In this document: positions 18,414 to 27,516 of the stretch, piece by piece | Position numbering within the stretch: position 1 is the first letter of the stretch | Layout: each line of letters begins with the position of its first letter | DNA from: Gammaproteobacteria bacterium | GTDB taxonomy: Bacteria; Pseudomonadota; Gammaproteobacteria; Pseudomonadales; Azotimanducaceae | NCBI GenBank assembly: GCA_028818795.1 | Contig: JAPPND010000102.1 | Coordinates: 1 to 37,161, forward strand | Direction: 5' to 3' | Length of the DNA stretch: 37,161 nucleotides | Translations under genes and position numbers: made by a program | Notes under the pieces: generated by a model | Seen by the model: only the letters and a program-made list of their open reading frames with translations | What the model was told of the DNA's origin: nothing | The model's database searches: none

Positions 18414-19199
18414 GTGGAACCCCGCCAACGCTCCATCGTGCTCGGCGTCGAATACGACGGCGGCGCTTTTCACGGCTTTCAGAGCCAGACCCACGCCGAG
18501 AACGTCCAGGACGCCCTGGAGGATGCCATCTCCCAGGTCGCCAACGAACGCGTGCGGATCGTGGCGGCTGGGCGTACCGACGCGGGTGTGCATGCCACCG
18601 GCCAGGTGGTCAGTTTCCGCACCTCGGCCGAGCGACCCCTCGATGCGTGGCGTCGGGGCGTATCGAGTCTGACGCCGGACACCATCGGCATCGTTTGGGC
18701 TCGCGAAACCGAATTGTTCCATGCCCGCTACGATGCGGTTTGGCGGCGCTACGTGTACGTATATAGCGACGCGCCCGAGAGGCCCGTCATTCACCGCGGC
18801 CTGGTCGCGTGGTGCCCGACGCCGCTGGAACCGGAAAGAATGCACGCCGCGGCGCAGTGCCTCTTGGGCGAACAGGATTTCTCCGCGTTCCGGGCGGCGG
18901 GTTGCCAATCGAAGACGCCGTATCGGAACGTGCAGGCCATCCGGGTGGCGCGCACAAACCGCTACGTGGCGATCGACATCACGGCCAACGCCTTCCTGCT
19001 GCACATGGTGCGCAACATCGCCGGCGCGCTGCGTGCGGTGGGGGTCGGCGAACTCGGTTCAACGGATTTGCGGGAGTTGCTCCGCGAGCGGGACCGGTCC
19101 CGGGCGCCGCCGACCGCACCGCCGCAGGGGCTGTACCTCGTCGGAGTCGGCTATCCGGCAATGGCCACGCCGGTCCGCCTGCCACCGGTGATCGCCTGA
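18414..19199 (+). CDS. truA: tRNA pseudouridine synthase A
   Basis: Makes pseudouridine at positions 38-40 of the tRNA anticodon stem. The 261-residue product has the catalytic D56 in GRTDAGVHATGQV, the N-terminal VEYDGGAFHGFQ, and the conserved ANAFLLHMVRNIAGAL and APPTAPPQGLYLVGVGY. GTG 18414 is the only good start (the reading MEPRQRSIVLGVEYD fits). The stop is 15 bases from the stop of the convergent permease gene. Confidence 0.96.
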   Translation: MEPRQRSIVLGVEYDGGAFHGFQSQTHAENVQDALEDAISQVANERVRIVAAGRTDAGVHATGQVVSFRTSAERPLDAWRRGVSSLTPDTIGIVWARETELFHARYDAVWRRYVYVYSDAPERPVIHRGLVAWCPTPLEPERMHAAAQCLLGEQDFSAFRAAGCQSKTPYRNVQAIRVARTNRYVAIDITANAFLLHMVRNIAGALRAVGVGELGSTDLRELLRERDRSRAPPTAPPQGLYLVGVGYPAMATPVRLPPVIA

Positions 19200-19214
19200 C
19201 GGGACGAGTCGGGG

Positions 19215-22200
19215 TTAGTCGGGGTCGCGAACCCAACGCACGGCGTCGGCAACGACCGTGCGCCCGTCGGTACGGTTGGTCACCACCAGGCTGACCTCGC
19301 CGGCATCTAAGTCGAATCGACCGAGCGTGGTCCAACCCGATTCCGCGGCCGCGGCGTCGAACTCCACCGGGTGAACCGATCCGGCGCTCGAAATCCTCAT
19401 GTCGTAGTTGCCGAGTCTTGGGCCCCGGTTGCCGGGGGACGTGAACTCAAGGTTGGCCGTAAGCCGGAACGGGGACTGCGATCGAGTCGTGTAGCCGACG
19501 TCGAGATCCGGCAGGAAGTAGTCGACCCGCCAGCGCCCGGACTCGGGTAGCAGCGCGGAAAACGTCGCCTCGCGATCGCCATCCCCCGGTGTCACCCGGG
19601 CGATGGTGTGGCGGTACCGGCCCCAACTCGTGGGTTGCTCCTGGCGGGACCAGTGCGCCTCGAGCACGGGGTCGGCGCGTTGGTAGACGGGCAGGCCCTC
19701 GTCGATGTCGTACCTACTCAGGGGCGTCGACGAATCCATCCCGGGCGGCGCGGTCGCGGCGAACCCGGGGTCCAGATCGTCGACGACGACGCCCGGGCCG
19801 GACACGGGCCGCCAGTTGCTGGACCGCGCTCCGACGAACGGCACCGCATCGGCGGCGGCGGTGGCGTCCGTCTCGGGAACCCGCACCGGGAATTCGTGGC
19901 GATTCAAGGACAGGTAGGGAGCGACCCATAGTTCGCGGATGGGCGCCCCGGTCACGAGACCCACTTCCATCGCCGCCCGGCCGGGCACCCGCACGGGGTC
20001 GCTCTCGTGGACGACCGCACTGTCGCCGAACCGGTACCTCAATCTGAAAAGCCCAGGTGTGTGTTCGCCGTTGAATACGTCGATGCGGAGTTGGTAGCGC
20101 GGTTTGCCGTCAATAGCGTCCTGGAGCCGGACCGTGGTCACCGCATACGCGATGAAACCCGGCAGAGAGGCATCGTGCAGCCAGTCCCCTAGAAGGCCGG
20201 GCAGGTCCACGCCGGCTTCCTCGGCGACTTCCTCGAAGTCCGCGAAAGTGAACGAGGCGCCTCGGTAGCGTCTGAGCAACTCGCTGACCAGACGGGCGGT
20301 CGCCTCGCGGCCGGCGCCGTCGACGATGGTGCGGGCCGCGGCGTCGCCCTTCATGGTCAGGATGTTGATCGCCTGCGAAGGTGCGAGGGCTTGGAGATCC
20401 GCGAGCGGCGTGCCCAAGGCCCGCTCCCACACCGACGGTGGTCGGACGGCGCCGAAGACCTCGCCCGAGACGCTCCCGGAACCACCGGCGAACGCACTCG
20501 CGAACGAGCCGACCAGCAGGGTTCGAACCGACGGACTCGACGCGTAGACGTGCGCCGAGAAATAGCCTTCGTCGTCGCCGAGCAGCCGGGTCACCAGCGC
20601 ATGGCAAAGGTAGTTCAGGGCCGCTGCGCCGTTTCCGCGGGCCTCGGTCTGGTGCAAGAACAGGTTGTGCGCAAGTCCCGCAAACGGGTCGGCGCCGCTG
20701 CGGTCTTCCCTGAAGAGCATCCGCAGGCGGTCCAGCTTCTCGGTGGAGAAGGGACCTCCTATAGGAACGGTGGGGGTGTAAAACCGACCGGTGGGGAAAC
20801 CGCGTTCGCGAAGCAGCAGCACGCCGGGCAATGCTAGGGTGGTCTCCATCTGCCAGCCGCCGCCGTAGCCGCGTAGCCTCGCGGGTACCTCGACCATGCG
20901 CAGGGCGCCATGGGGATACCTTAGGCCGAGTGTAGCCACGTCCTTGAACAAGGCTGTCAAGGCATCGTCGATTTCCGCCTCGGTGTCTTCGAAGTAGCTG
21001 GCGGGCGCGGTGTGTCTGGGACTCAGCAGCAGTTCCAGTTCGACGCCGTCGATCATCGTCGCGAAGCGTTCGTATTCCGCGGCGAGGATCCCGATCGGCG
21101 TTACGGGTGACTTGGGTGCGAAGCGGTAGCGAGCAGCACCGAGAGCTTCCCGGCGACCGGGCCCGGCGACCAGCCACCCCGTGGGTACTTGGACAACGAG
21201 ATCGACGTGCCGGAAATCGCGCGCCGAACGCCGGCGGACCAGAGTGTCGGGCAGCCAGTGCACACCCGGCATGAGCGCCACGTAGCTGCCGTCGAAGAGG
21301 GACGCCTCCGTGCCGAGATTCCTCAAGGGGTTTGCGCCAGCGATCGCCCGATAGTCGATGGCGCTGTCGAGGTAGGCGAAATCCGGGTTTGGAATGCCGT
21401 CGGCGCGCACGCCGACGACCAGTTCGCCTTGGACCGATGCGGGCAGTTCCACGCCTAGCAAACCGTCGCGATGCTCGAACGCCGCCGTCTGGCCGTCGAC
21501 GCGGACTGCCCGGGTCGCCATACCGGGATTGAACGGAAAAACCAGTCGATCCGGGACCGGATCGGGGACGGCGACCGTAACCGTCACGTCGATCTGCAAG
21601 GAGTCGCCCGGGTCGATCAGTACGGTCCCGGCCAGTGTTCGTATATCGGCCGAGGCACCGGTCGCCGACTCGCGGGCTTCGCGCCAGTCGTCGCGGACCC
21701 CCAGCTCGGCGTGTGCGTGGACGACCACGCTCGCGATGCCCGCCGCGCCGACGCAAACCAATACCATGGCAGCCATCCCGCAACGGATGCGCGAGTACGT
21801 GTCCGGCCGATGCAAAAGGAGCGCCGCCAGGGCGAGCAGGCCCGCCGCCGCCACCGCAACCGACAGCCGCTCTGCCACGGTCGCGGCATCGGGAACCGAG
21901 GTGACGAGGTCGGAAACGAGACGGTCCGGGGCGGGCGCGACGTATTCGACCAACCAGGCGGGCGTACGGGAAAAGCCCCAGATGGCCAAACCGAGCAGGC
22001 CGAACGCGACCATGGCAACGGCGAGCCGGTTGCGAAGCATGGCGGCGAGAAGGAACACCACCGCGCCCCAGAATACCAGCGCCGGAAGCGCGTCGAGGGC
22101 CAAGAACACGGCAAGCGACACGGGCTCGATGGATGCCTGTATGTCCCAATCGAGCAACTGTCCGAGGGTACCTACGCCTTGAATGAGCGCAAAGACCACC

Positions 22201-22571
22201 GCCATCGGTACCGCAAGCGTCAAGACGACTCCGGCAAGGCGGCCAGTAAGGAGTTGCAGGTTCGACACGGGTCGCGTGTCGAGGGCATCGGCGATCCGTT
22301 CCCGGCGTTCCCGGCTGCCGATGTCGAAACCGAGGAACACGGTCGCCGCCATCAGGAACCAGAGCAGGTAGCCGCCGAAGGAGTCCACCAGGAAACGGGG
22401 CGAAGTGACCGCCGACGGCAGGAACGAAGAGGACTCGCCGTGGAGATTGGCGAAGAACAAATAGCCCATGAGCGTCGTGCCGACGGCCAGTGCTGCCATT
22501 ACCCATGTCCGGGCGAGGCGGCGTGTCGTACGCACTTCGGCGAGCAAGACGGCCGCGAACGTCTTCGTCAT
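19215..22571 (-). CDS. ABC-2-type permease fused to M1-like and golvesin-like domains
   Basis: An 1118-residue membrane protein. About seven hydrophobic segments in the first 290 residues (e.g. GGYLLWFLMAATVFLGFDI) with SRERRERIADALDTRPVSN between them resemble ABC-2 transporter permeases. A large extracytoplasmic region, about 300-900, resembles the M1 aminopeptidase fold. A GxMEN-like GGWQMETTLALPG is present, but where the HExxH zinc motif is expected the sequence reads LCHALVTRLLG, so it is probably not an active peptidase. The last 120 residues (RWRVDYFLPDLDVGYTTRSQ to DGRTVVADAVRWVRD) look golvesin/xanthan-lyase-like. ATG 22571 overlaps the preceding stop (ATGA). No ATP-binding subunit is in this operon. 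The role is unknown. Confidence 0.8.
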   Translation of the reverse strand: MTKTFAAVLLAEVRTTRRLARTWVMAALAVGTTLMGYLFFANLHGESSSFLPSAVTSPRFLVDSFGGYLLWFLMAATVFLGFDIGSRERRERIADALDTRPVSNLQLLTGRLAGVVLTLAVPMAVVFALIQGVGTLGQLLDWDIQASIEPVSLAVFLALDALPALVFWGAVVFLLAAMLRNRLAVAMVAFGLLGLAIWGFSRTPAWLVEYVAPAPDRLVSDLVTSVPDAATVAERLSVAVAAAGLLALAALLLHRPDTYSRIRCGMAAMVLVCVGAAGIASVVVHAHAELGVRDDWREARESATGASADIRTLAGTVLIDPGDSLQIDVTVTVAVPDPVPDRLVFPFNPGMATRAVRVDGQTAAFEHRDGLLGVELPASVQGELVVGVRADGIPNPDFAYLDSAIDYRAIAGANPLRNLGTEASLFDGSYVALMPGVHWLPDTLVRRRSARDFRHVDLVVQVPTGWLVAGPGRREALGAARYRFAPKSPVTPIGILAAEYERFATMIDGVELELLLSPRHTAPASYFEDTEAEIDDALTALFKDVATLGLRYPHGALRMVEVPARLRGYGGGWQMETTLALPGVLLLRERGFPTGRFYTPTVPIGGPFSTEKLDRLRMLFREDRSGADPFAGLAHNLFLHQTEARGNGAAALNYLCHALVTRLLGDDEGYFSAHVYASSPSVRTLLVGSFASAFAGGSGSVSGEVFGAVRPPSVWERALGTPLADLQALAPSQAINILTMKGDAAARTIVDGAGREATARLVSELLRRYRGASFTFADFEEVAEEAGVDLPGLLGDWLHDASLPGFIAYAVTTVRLQDAIDGKPRYQLRIDVFNGEHTPGLFRLRYRFGDSAVVHESDPVRVPGRAAMEVGLVTGAPIRELWVAPYLSLNRHEFPVRVPETDATAAADAVPFVGARSSNWRPVSGPGVVVDDLDPGFAATAPPGMDSSTPLSRYDIDEGLPVYQRADPVLEAHWSRQEQPTSWGRYRHTIARVTPGDGDREATFSALLPESGRWRVDYFLPDLDVGYTTRSQSPFRLTANLEFTSPGNRGPRLGNYDMRISSAGSVHPVEFDAAAAESGWTTLGRFDLDAGEVSLVVTNRTDGRTVVADAVRWVRDPD

Positions 22572-22957
22572 TCGCAATACACTTGGACTTGCTCGCCCTT
22601 GTCGCCCTCGACGTTCACCTTGAGTTCGCCCAAGGCTTCCACCAACTCGTCAGCGGCCATGCCCGCGAACTGGCCGAAGTCGATGCCATGCTCCTTGAGC
22701 TCTTCCGCCGTGTCGTTGGGTAGCATCGCTTCCAGCTTCATGCCGGTCCTGATGAGCGCCAACGGAATGCGCGCGTCGAACTGCGCGCCATCGGCACGAC
22801 CCCGAACGCGGAGGTATCTCGGCGATTTGGGCATGAGTTCACTTTGTTCGGCAACGGCGGGTGTGCCGGCCAGCTTGTCCAGCAAGCGCTCGGCGGCATC
22901 GGCGTCGATCCTTCCCTCGGCCAGCATGTCGAGAATCTTGCGGCGGTCTTCGTCCAT
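22568..22957 (-). CDS. SHOCT-like domain protein
   Basis: A 129-residue protein starting MDEDRRKILDMLAEGRIDAD, the short helical SHOCT-like motif found at the N-termini of YvlB/LiaX-type proteins. The remainder (YLRVRGRADGAQFDARIPLALIRTGMKLEAMLP, EHGIDFGQFAG) resembles the predicted membrane-proximal domain that follows in such proteins. ATG 22957 is chosen because it opens this motif; upstream reading gives only a shadow frame. Its TGA overlaps the ATG of the giant permease gene, so the two are translationally coupled. A related motif, LDRLADGEITVDEALAAM, closes the DUF2089 regulator encoded two genes upstream, which supports a shared system. Function not known. Confidence 0.8.
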   Translation of the reverse strand: MDEDRRKILDMLAEGRIDADAAERLLDKLAGTPAVAEQSELMPKSPRYLRVRGRADGAQFDARIPLALIRTGMKLEAMLPNDTAEELKEHGIDFGQFAGMAADELVEALGELKVNVEGDKGEQVQVYCE

Positions 22958-22983
22958 GGGGTGTCTCCGGCTGGAAATGGATT

Positions 22984-23211
22984 TCAAAGAACGCGCAGCA
23001 TCACCCGCTCGCCACCCGGGCCCGTGACGGTGATCCGCAATCCCCGCATCGCCACGGCCGCGCGAGCCAGACGCATGGCGGTCGAGTTGCGGACGAACAG
23101 GCGATGCACGATGGCCGCAACGAATAGCGGCCACAGCAGGAAAACGGGCAGCGGGAGCGGAACGAACCACGGCCCGCGCCCGACCCCGATCAGGACGACG
23201 GCAGGCGGCAT
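22984..23211 (-). CDS. Small membrane protein, 75 aa
   Basis: The predicted protein has a strong hydrophobic segment (WFVPLPLPVFLLWPLFVAAIV) followed by a basic region rich in arginine and the end GGERVMLRVL. It fits a one- or two-pass membrane protein with a cytoplasmic basic tail. ATG 23211 shares one base with the stop of the DUF2089 gene (TGATG). A TTG codon directly before it is less likely. The gene ends 26 bases before the SHOCT-like gene. The position inside a tight operon is the main support for it being real; I recognise no family. Confidence 0.7.
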   Translation of the reverse strand: MPPAVVLIGVGRGPWFVPLPLPVFLLWPLFVAAIVHRLFVRNSTAMRLARAAVAMRGLRITVTGPGGERVMLRVL

Positions 23212-23564
23212 CAAGACATCGCCGCGAGGGCTTCGTCCACGGTGATCTCTCCGTCCGCCAAACGGTCCAGTACCTCGGCATTGTCGGTCGTTGGCGGCTC
23301 GATTGAAGCATCTAGCTGCTCAACGATCCGGCCGAGGCGGTTCTTAACAGTGGGATAGCTGATCCCGAACAGCGACTCCATGCGCTTCAGGGAGCCGTGG
23401 CTGCGCAGGAAGGCGGTGACGAACACCTGGTCTTCGAGTTCGAGTTGACCGAGCGCGGCGACTTCGACGTCGCCCTCGACGGCGAGTCCGCAATCCCGGC
23501 AGACCATGCGTTCGATGCTGAGTGGACGATGGCAATCTAGGCACTTGGCTTTTGAGATATCCAT
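23211..23564 (-). CDS. DUF2089-family transcriptional regulator
   Basis: The 117-residue protein has an N-terminal zinc ribbon (CLDCHRPL and CRDCGLAVEG), then a helix-turn-helix (FLRSHGSLKRMESLFGISYPTVKNRLGRIVEQLD), which is the DUF2089 architecture. The C-terminal LDRLADGEITVDEALAAM resembles the SHOCT-like motif of the protein encoded two genes downstream. It is first in a four-gene minus-strand operon, so it probably regulates that operon, perhaps through the inverted repeat at 23587-23600. The DNA target and signal are unknown. Confidence 0.88.
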   Translation of the reverse strand: MDISKAKCLDCHRPLSIERMVCRDCGLAVEGDVEVAALGQLELEDQVFVTAFLRSHGSLKRMESLFGISYPTVKNRLGRIVEQLDASIEPPTTDNAEVLDRLADGEITVDEALAAMS

Positions 23565-23586
23565 CAGTTGATCTAACGTAAATGGA

Positions 23587-23600
23587 TACGACGCATCGTA
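23587..23600. promoter_or_regulatory. Inverted repeat, candidate operator
   Basis: TACGA and TCGTA flank a four-base centre, 23 bases upstream of the DUF2089 start, in an AT-rich patch (23565-23640) unlike the GC-rich surroundings. This position suits autoregulation of the DUF2089 operon. I could not fix its -35/-10 boxes with confidence; TTGATA at 23618-23613 on the minus strand is a possible -35. Confidence 0.35.
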
Positions 23601-23738
23601 CTACTTAACTATATCAATGACCACATTCACATAATCCCGTCACGCACAACCGGATAAGGCGTGATATTTTCGGACGATTGAACGATGCCGCGCTCCGTCG
23701 GGCGGGGCGAATCCGGCGAACGAACAGGGGTGTACGAG

Positions 23739-24722
23739 ATGAGTGAACCGGACCCAATGCCGCAGATCGAGGAACCTCTCGACGTGGACTGCAAAGACGA
23801 TCCGGGCTTTCCGGTGTTCGATGGCCTGGAGTTCCCGGGCTGCGTGGCGGTGCCCATGACCAGCGCCCAGTACGAGGCCTGCGAGGAGCGCTTGGAGTTC
23901 TGGGACGAGGCGGCGGGGATCGCCATGATCGCCGACTCGGAGCCGGGCGTTGGTCACCAGCAGCCGATCGGGTTGCTGGGTGGCATCGTGGAACGGATCG
24001 CCCAGGAGCGAGGCTCGCGAATCGGCCGGTTCTGCGAACTCGGCCTCGCGCGCTACGGCGCAGGGGGAAACCGCCGGGCCATGCAGCCCGACGAGTGCCT
24101 GTACGTCTATCCGGAGCGCGCGCATCTGCCGACGGCCGGGTCGCTCACTGTCGGCGAGGACGATCCGCCGGATGTCGTCGTCGAGGTCGACTACACCACG
24201 GATGTCCGGCGCGGCAAACTCAGGGTGTACGAATCCTGGGCATTCCCGGAACTCTGGGTGGAGGTCCCGGACCACGAACCGCCGCGCCGCCGCCGCTCCC
24301 AGCTTTCGGGTTTGACCGTCTACCTGCTGAACCGCGAAGGCCACTACGAGATCGCACCCGAGAGCCGCGCCTTTCCGGGCTGGCGGGCCCAAGAGATCCA
24401 CTTGGCGATGAACGAACCGGCGATCACGCCGGCCATCAATGCGACCCTGCGCCGCGTCGGTGCCGAGCTGGGTGCGCGCGATGGCACGGGGCCGGACGAC
24501 GACCTGTTGCTGGCCGCTCACCGGCGAGAGAGTCGAGTGGAAGGCGGTCTACGCGAGCGCGTGGAACTCGTCCGCCAGACTCTTCGGGCCCGGGGCATCG
24601 CCCTGTCGTCGGGGTTTCCGGCGGCGTCCTGCCGGGCGGCCCTGGCGCGGGCGTCCGCGGCGGAGATTGCGGCGGCGAGCCTGGCTTGCGGCACGGAACA
24701 GGACTTCGAACGGCTTATCTGA
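23739..24722 (+). CDS. Uma2-family PD-(D/E)xK nuclease-like protein
   Basis: A 327-residue protein with a Uma2/DUF820-type restriction-endonuclease-like core. DDPPDVVVEVDYTTDVRRGK supplies candidate metal/catalytic residues D145, E149 and K160, followed by LRVYESWAFPELWVEVPD, the usual helix and strand after the lysine. The N-terminal 70 residues and C-terminal 90 residues are extensions beyond the typical 190-residue family. Function of Uma2 proteins is unsettled. ATG 23739 is chosen for its upstream AGGGG; an upstream TTG-started version is possible. The gene is divergent from the DUF2089 operon. Confidence 0.82.
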   Translation: MSEPDPMPQIEEPLDVDCKDDPGFPVFDGLEFPGCVAVPMTSAQYEACEERLEFWDEAAGIAMIADSEPGVGHQQPIGLLGGIVERIAQERGSRIGRFCELGLARYGAGGNRRAMQPDECLYVYPERAHLPTAGSLTVGEDDPPDVVVEVDYTTDVRRGKLRVYESWAFPELWVEVPDHEPPRRRRSQLSGLTVYLLNREGHYEIAPESRAFPGWRAQEIHLAMNEPAITPAINATLRRVGAELGARDGTGPDDDLLLAAHRRESRVEGGLRERVELVRQTLRARGIALSSGFPAASCRAALARASAAEIAAASLACGTEQDFERLI

Positions 24723-24757
24723 CTCGGCGTTGTTGGCCGTCGGGCGGATTTTGCCGC

Positions 24758-24766
24758 TGGTAGAAT
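24758..24766 (+). promoter_or_regulatory. Candidate extended -10 promoter of trpF
   Basis: TGGTAGAAT is an extended -10 element (TGn plus TAGAAT at 24761-24766), 26 bases before the trpF GTG. There is no good -35 at 16-18 bases upstream, which is tolerated by extended -10 promoters. A run of six T follows at 24771. The short leader leaves no room for a classical attenuator. Confidence 0.4.
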
Positions 24767-24792
24767 GCCGTTTTTTCGCATGGGGCCGATCG

Positions 24793-25419
24793 GTGGCGGC
24801 AGCGCGGACGCGCGTCAAGATCTGCGGAGTGACGACGCCGACCGATGCGCGGCTGGCGGCAGATGCGGGGGCGGACGCGGTGGGAATCAACTTCCATCCA
24901 CCGAGCCCCCGCTCGGTGGGTCCGCTGATGGCGGCGGAGATTGCCGCCGCACTCCCGCCCTTCGTGGCGGCTGTCGGGGTGTTCGTCGACCCGGATGCCG
25001 ACCGCGTGCGACGTATCCTAGACCGGGTGCGGCTTGACACGCTGCAGTTCAGCGGCGACGAGAGTGCAGAACTCTGCCGTGCTTTCGGTCTTCCCTATAT
25101 CAAGGTGGCGGGAATGGCGCCCGATTTCGATTTCGCGGCATTCGAGGCCCGGTATCCCGACGCCCAAGCGTTCCTTCTGGACACCCACGACGACGATCTG
25201 GCGGGAGGTACGGGACGATCGTTCGACTGGTCTACCTGGCCGGTCTCCGAACATCGCCTGATTCTTGCCGGCGGACTTGATCCGGACAACGTCGCGGCGG
25301 CCATTTGCGCGACCCAACCCTACGCCGTGGATGTAGCTAGTGGCGTGGAAGGGGACGTCAAGGGTCGCAAGGATGCGACGCTCGTGCGACGTTTCGTGGA
25401 GGAGGCGCGGCGTGCCTAG
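24793..25419 (+). CDS. trpF: Phosphoribosylanthranilate isomerase
   Basis: Catalyses the Amadori rearrangement of phosphoribosylanthranilate in tryptophan synthesis. The 208-residue TIM barrel has the catalytic C11 in [12 protein letters not shown] and the general acid D130 in FLLDTHDDD, plus phosphate-binding [12 protein letters not shown] and [13 protein letters not shown] 24793 gives the expected short N-terminus before the first strand, and no in-frame ATG is nearby. Its stop overlaps the trpB start by eight bases. Confidence 0.95.
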   Translation: MAAARTRVKICGVTTPTDARLAADAGADAVGINFHPPSPRSVGPLMAAEIAAALPPFVAAVGVFVDPDADRVRRILDRVRLDTLQFSGDESAELCRAFGLPYIKVAGMAPDFDFAAFEARYPDAQAFLLDTHDDDLAGGTGRSFDWSTWPVSEHRLILAGGLDPDNVAAAICATQPYAVDVASGVEGDVKGRKDATLVRRFVEEARRA

Positions 25420-26626
25420 TTCAAATCGTATTCCGTACGAGGCGCCCACCGAGGAGGGGCGGTTCGGCGACTACGGGGGCCGTTTCGTCGCGGAGACCCT
25501 GATCCACGCCCTGGACGAACTCACCCGCCTATATGTCTCGGTCTCCCAGGATCCGGGCTTCCAAGCGGCCCTGGCGCAGGAGCTGAAGGACTACGTCGGG
25601 CGCCCAACGCCGCTCTACCGCGCCGATCGACTTACCGAACATGCCGGCGGCGCGCGCATCTACCTAAAGCGCGAAGACCTGAACCATACCGGCGCCCACA
25701 AGATCAACAACACCGTCGGCCAAGCCATGCTGGCGTCGCGCATGGGGAAGACCCGCCTCATCGCCGAGACCGGCGCAGGCCAGCACGGCGTCGCGACCGC
25801 CACGGTGGCGGCACGCTTGGGCCTCGAATGCCAGGTCTACATGGGGTCGGAGGACATCGCGCGCCAGAGCATCAACGTCTACCGCATGAAGCTTCTCGGT
25901 GCGGAGGTAGTGCCCGTAAACGCCGGTTCGCGCACACTGAAGGACGCCATGAACGAGGCGATGCGGGACTGGGTGACGAATGTCGACAACACCCACTACA
26001 TCATTGGCAGCGTGGCCGGCCCGCACCCGTACCCCATGCTGGTGCGGGACTTCCAAGCCGTGATCGGCCAGGAAGCGCGGGACCAGTGCCTGGCCGCGGA
26101 AGGACGGCTGCCGGATCTCCTGGTGGCTTGTGTGGGCGGCGGGTCGAACGCAATGGGGCTCTTCTACCCGTTCGTCGACGACGACGGCGTGGACATCGTG
26201 GGCGTCGAAGCGGGCGGCGAAGGGTTGGCGACGGGACGGCATGCGGCACCCCTGAACGCCGGCACGCCCGGGGTGCTGCATGGCAGCCACACCTACTTGA
26301 TGGACGACTCAAGCGGCCAGATCGTCGAGACGCATTCCGTTTCCGCGGGCCTCGACTACCCCGGCGTGGGACCCGAACACGCCTACTGGAAGGACCTCGG
26401 CCGGGCAAGATACACGAGCGTTGACGACGACGAGGCCTTGGCGGCCTTTCGCGTCTTGAACCAGACCGAGGGAATCATGCCGGCGTTGGAATCGAGCCAC
26501 GCCGTCGCGTGGACGTTGCGCGAAGCCGCCCGCCGCCCGCCAGAGGACATCATCCTCGTAAACCTCTCGGGGCGCGGCGACAAGGACATCCATACCGTGG
26601 CGGGCATCGACGGCATCGAGGTCTAG
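25412..26626 (+). CDS. trpB: Tryptophan synthase beta chain
   Basis: PLP enzyme joining indole and serine to make tryptophan, working in the alpha2-beta2 complex. The 404-residue product has the PLP lysine K97 in GAHKINNT, the [20 protein letters not shown] segment, and the phosphate loop [13 protein letters not shown] 25412 follows GGAGGAGG. A 92-base gap separates it from trpA. Its place between trpF and trpA, with accD absent, differs from the Pseudomonas arrangement. Confidence 0.97.
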   Translation: MPSSNRIPYEAPTEEGRFGDYGGRFVAETLIHALDELTRLYVSVSQDPGFQAALAQELKDYVGRPTPLYRADRLTEHAGGARIYLKREDLNHTGAHKINNTVGQAMLASRMGKTRLIAETGAGQHGVATATVAARLGLECQVYMGSEDIARQSINVYRMKLLGAEVVPVNAGSRTLKDAMNEAMRDWVTNVDNTHYIIGSVAGPHPYPMLVRDFQAVIGQEARDQCLAAEGRLPDLLVACVGGGSNAMGLFYPFVDDDGVDIVGVEAGGEGLATGRHAAPLNAGTPGVLHGSHTYLMDDSSGQIVETHSVSAGLDYPGVGPEHAYWKDLGRARYTSVDDDEALAAFRVLNQTEGIMPALESSHAVAWTLREAARRPPEDIILVNLSGRGDKDIHTVAGIDGIEV

Positions 26627-26718
26627 CGGGGGAACTGGGGCTGGCGGGTGATGAGGACAATACGGCATCGGTATTTGACGCGGGTGAGAGCCTTTATCCG
26701 CGGACAAGAGGAATAGTG

Positions 26719-27516
26719 GTGTCGAGACTCGGTGAACGCTTCGAGACCCTCGCCGCCGATGGCCGAAAGGCCCTGAACACCTACATCGTGGCCGGTGATC
26801 CCTCCCCGGAGGTCACCGTGCCCGCCATGCACGCCTTGGTGCGCGGCGGTGCGGATCTCATCGAACTCGGTGTGCCGTTCTCGGACCCCGAAGCGGAAGG
26901 ACCTACGATCCAGGCGGGCATCGAGCGAGCTTTGGCGCACGACGTGACCTTGGCCGACGTGCTGGACATGATGTCGGCGTTCCGCAGTGACGACCGGGAT
27001 ACGCCGGTGGTCCTGATGGGCTATCTGAACCCTTTCCTAAGGATGGGCTACGAGGCGTTCTGCAAGCGGGCGGCGCACGCAGGCGTGGATGGCATCATCG
27101 TGGTGAACCTGCCAGCGGAAGAAGCGGGCACATTTCGAGGCGCGCTGCATAGGCGGCACATGGATCTGGTTTTGCTGGTCGCGCCAACCACTACGGCGGA
27201 ACGCGCGGCCTATATCGCGGCTCAGGGATCGGGCTTCCTCTACTACGTGAGCTACAAGGGCGTCACCGGGGCACGCCGCGCCGATGCCCGGGCGGTCGCC
27301 AAGCGTCTCACCGAGGTCCGGGCGGCCGCCCGTGGGCTGCCGGTGCTGGTGGGTTTCGGGATCAAGGACGGCGCGTCCGCCGCCGGTATCGCACCCCATG
27401 CCGATGGGGTCGTCGTCGGCAGTGCCTTGGTCGAGACCATGGGATGCACGGCCGCTGCCAGCATTCCGGATCGCCTGCAGGCGCAGGTCCGCGAGATTCG
27501 GGACGCCCTGAATTAG
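26719..27516 (+). CDS. trpA: Tryptophan synthase alpha chain
   Basis: Cleaves indole-3-glycerol phosphate and channels indole to TrpB. The 265-residue TIM barrel has E49 in LIELGVPFSDP, as expected. The second catalytic position, Asp60 in the Salmonella enzyme, is Glu60 here (SDPEAEGPT). Other conserved parts are present: MGYLNPFLRMGYE, LLVAPTT, YYVSYKGVTG and GFGIKDG. GTG 26719 is preferred because AGAGGA lies six bases upstream, with GTG 26716 as the alternative. The TAG overlaps the folC GTG by one base. Confidence 0.95.
   Translation: MSRLGERFETLAADGRKALNTYIVAGDPSPEVTVPAMHALVRGGADLIELGVPFSDPEAEGPTIQAGIERALAHDVTLADVLDMMSAFRSDDRDTPVVLMGYLNPFLRMGYEAFCKRAAHAGVDGIIVVNLPAEEAGTFRGALHRRHMDLVLLVAPTTTAERAAYIAAQGSGFLYYVSYKGVTGARRADARAVAKRLTEVRAAARGLPVLVGFGIKDGASAAGIAPHADGVVVGSALVETMGCTAAASIPDRLQAQVREIRDALN

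Noticed and set aside
21471-23027. 518-codon plus-strand frame opposite the permease operon
   Set aside because: Rich in Arg, Gly and Asp with no recognisable domain; it is the complement of well-supported minus-strand genes.
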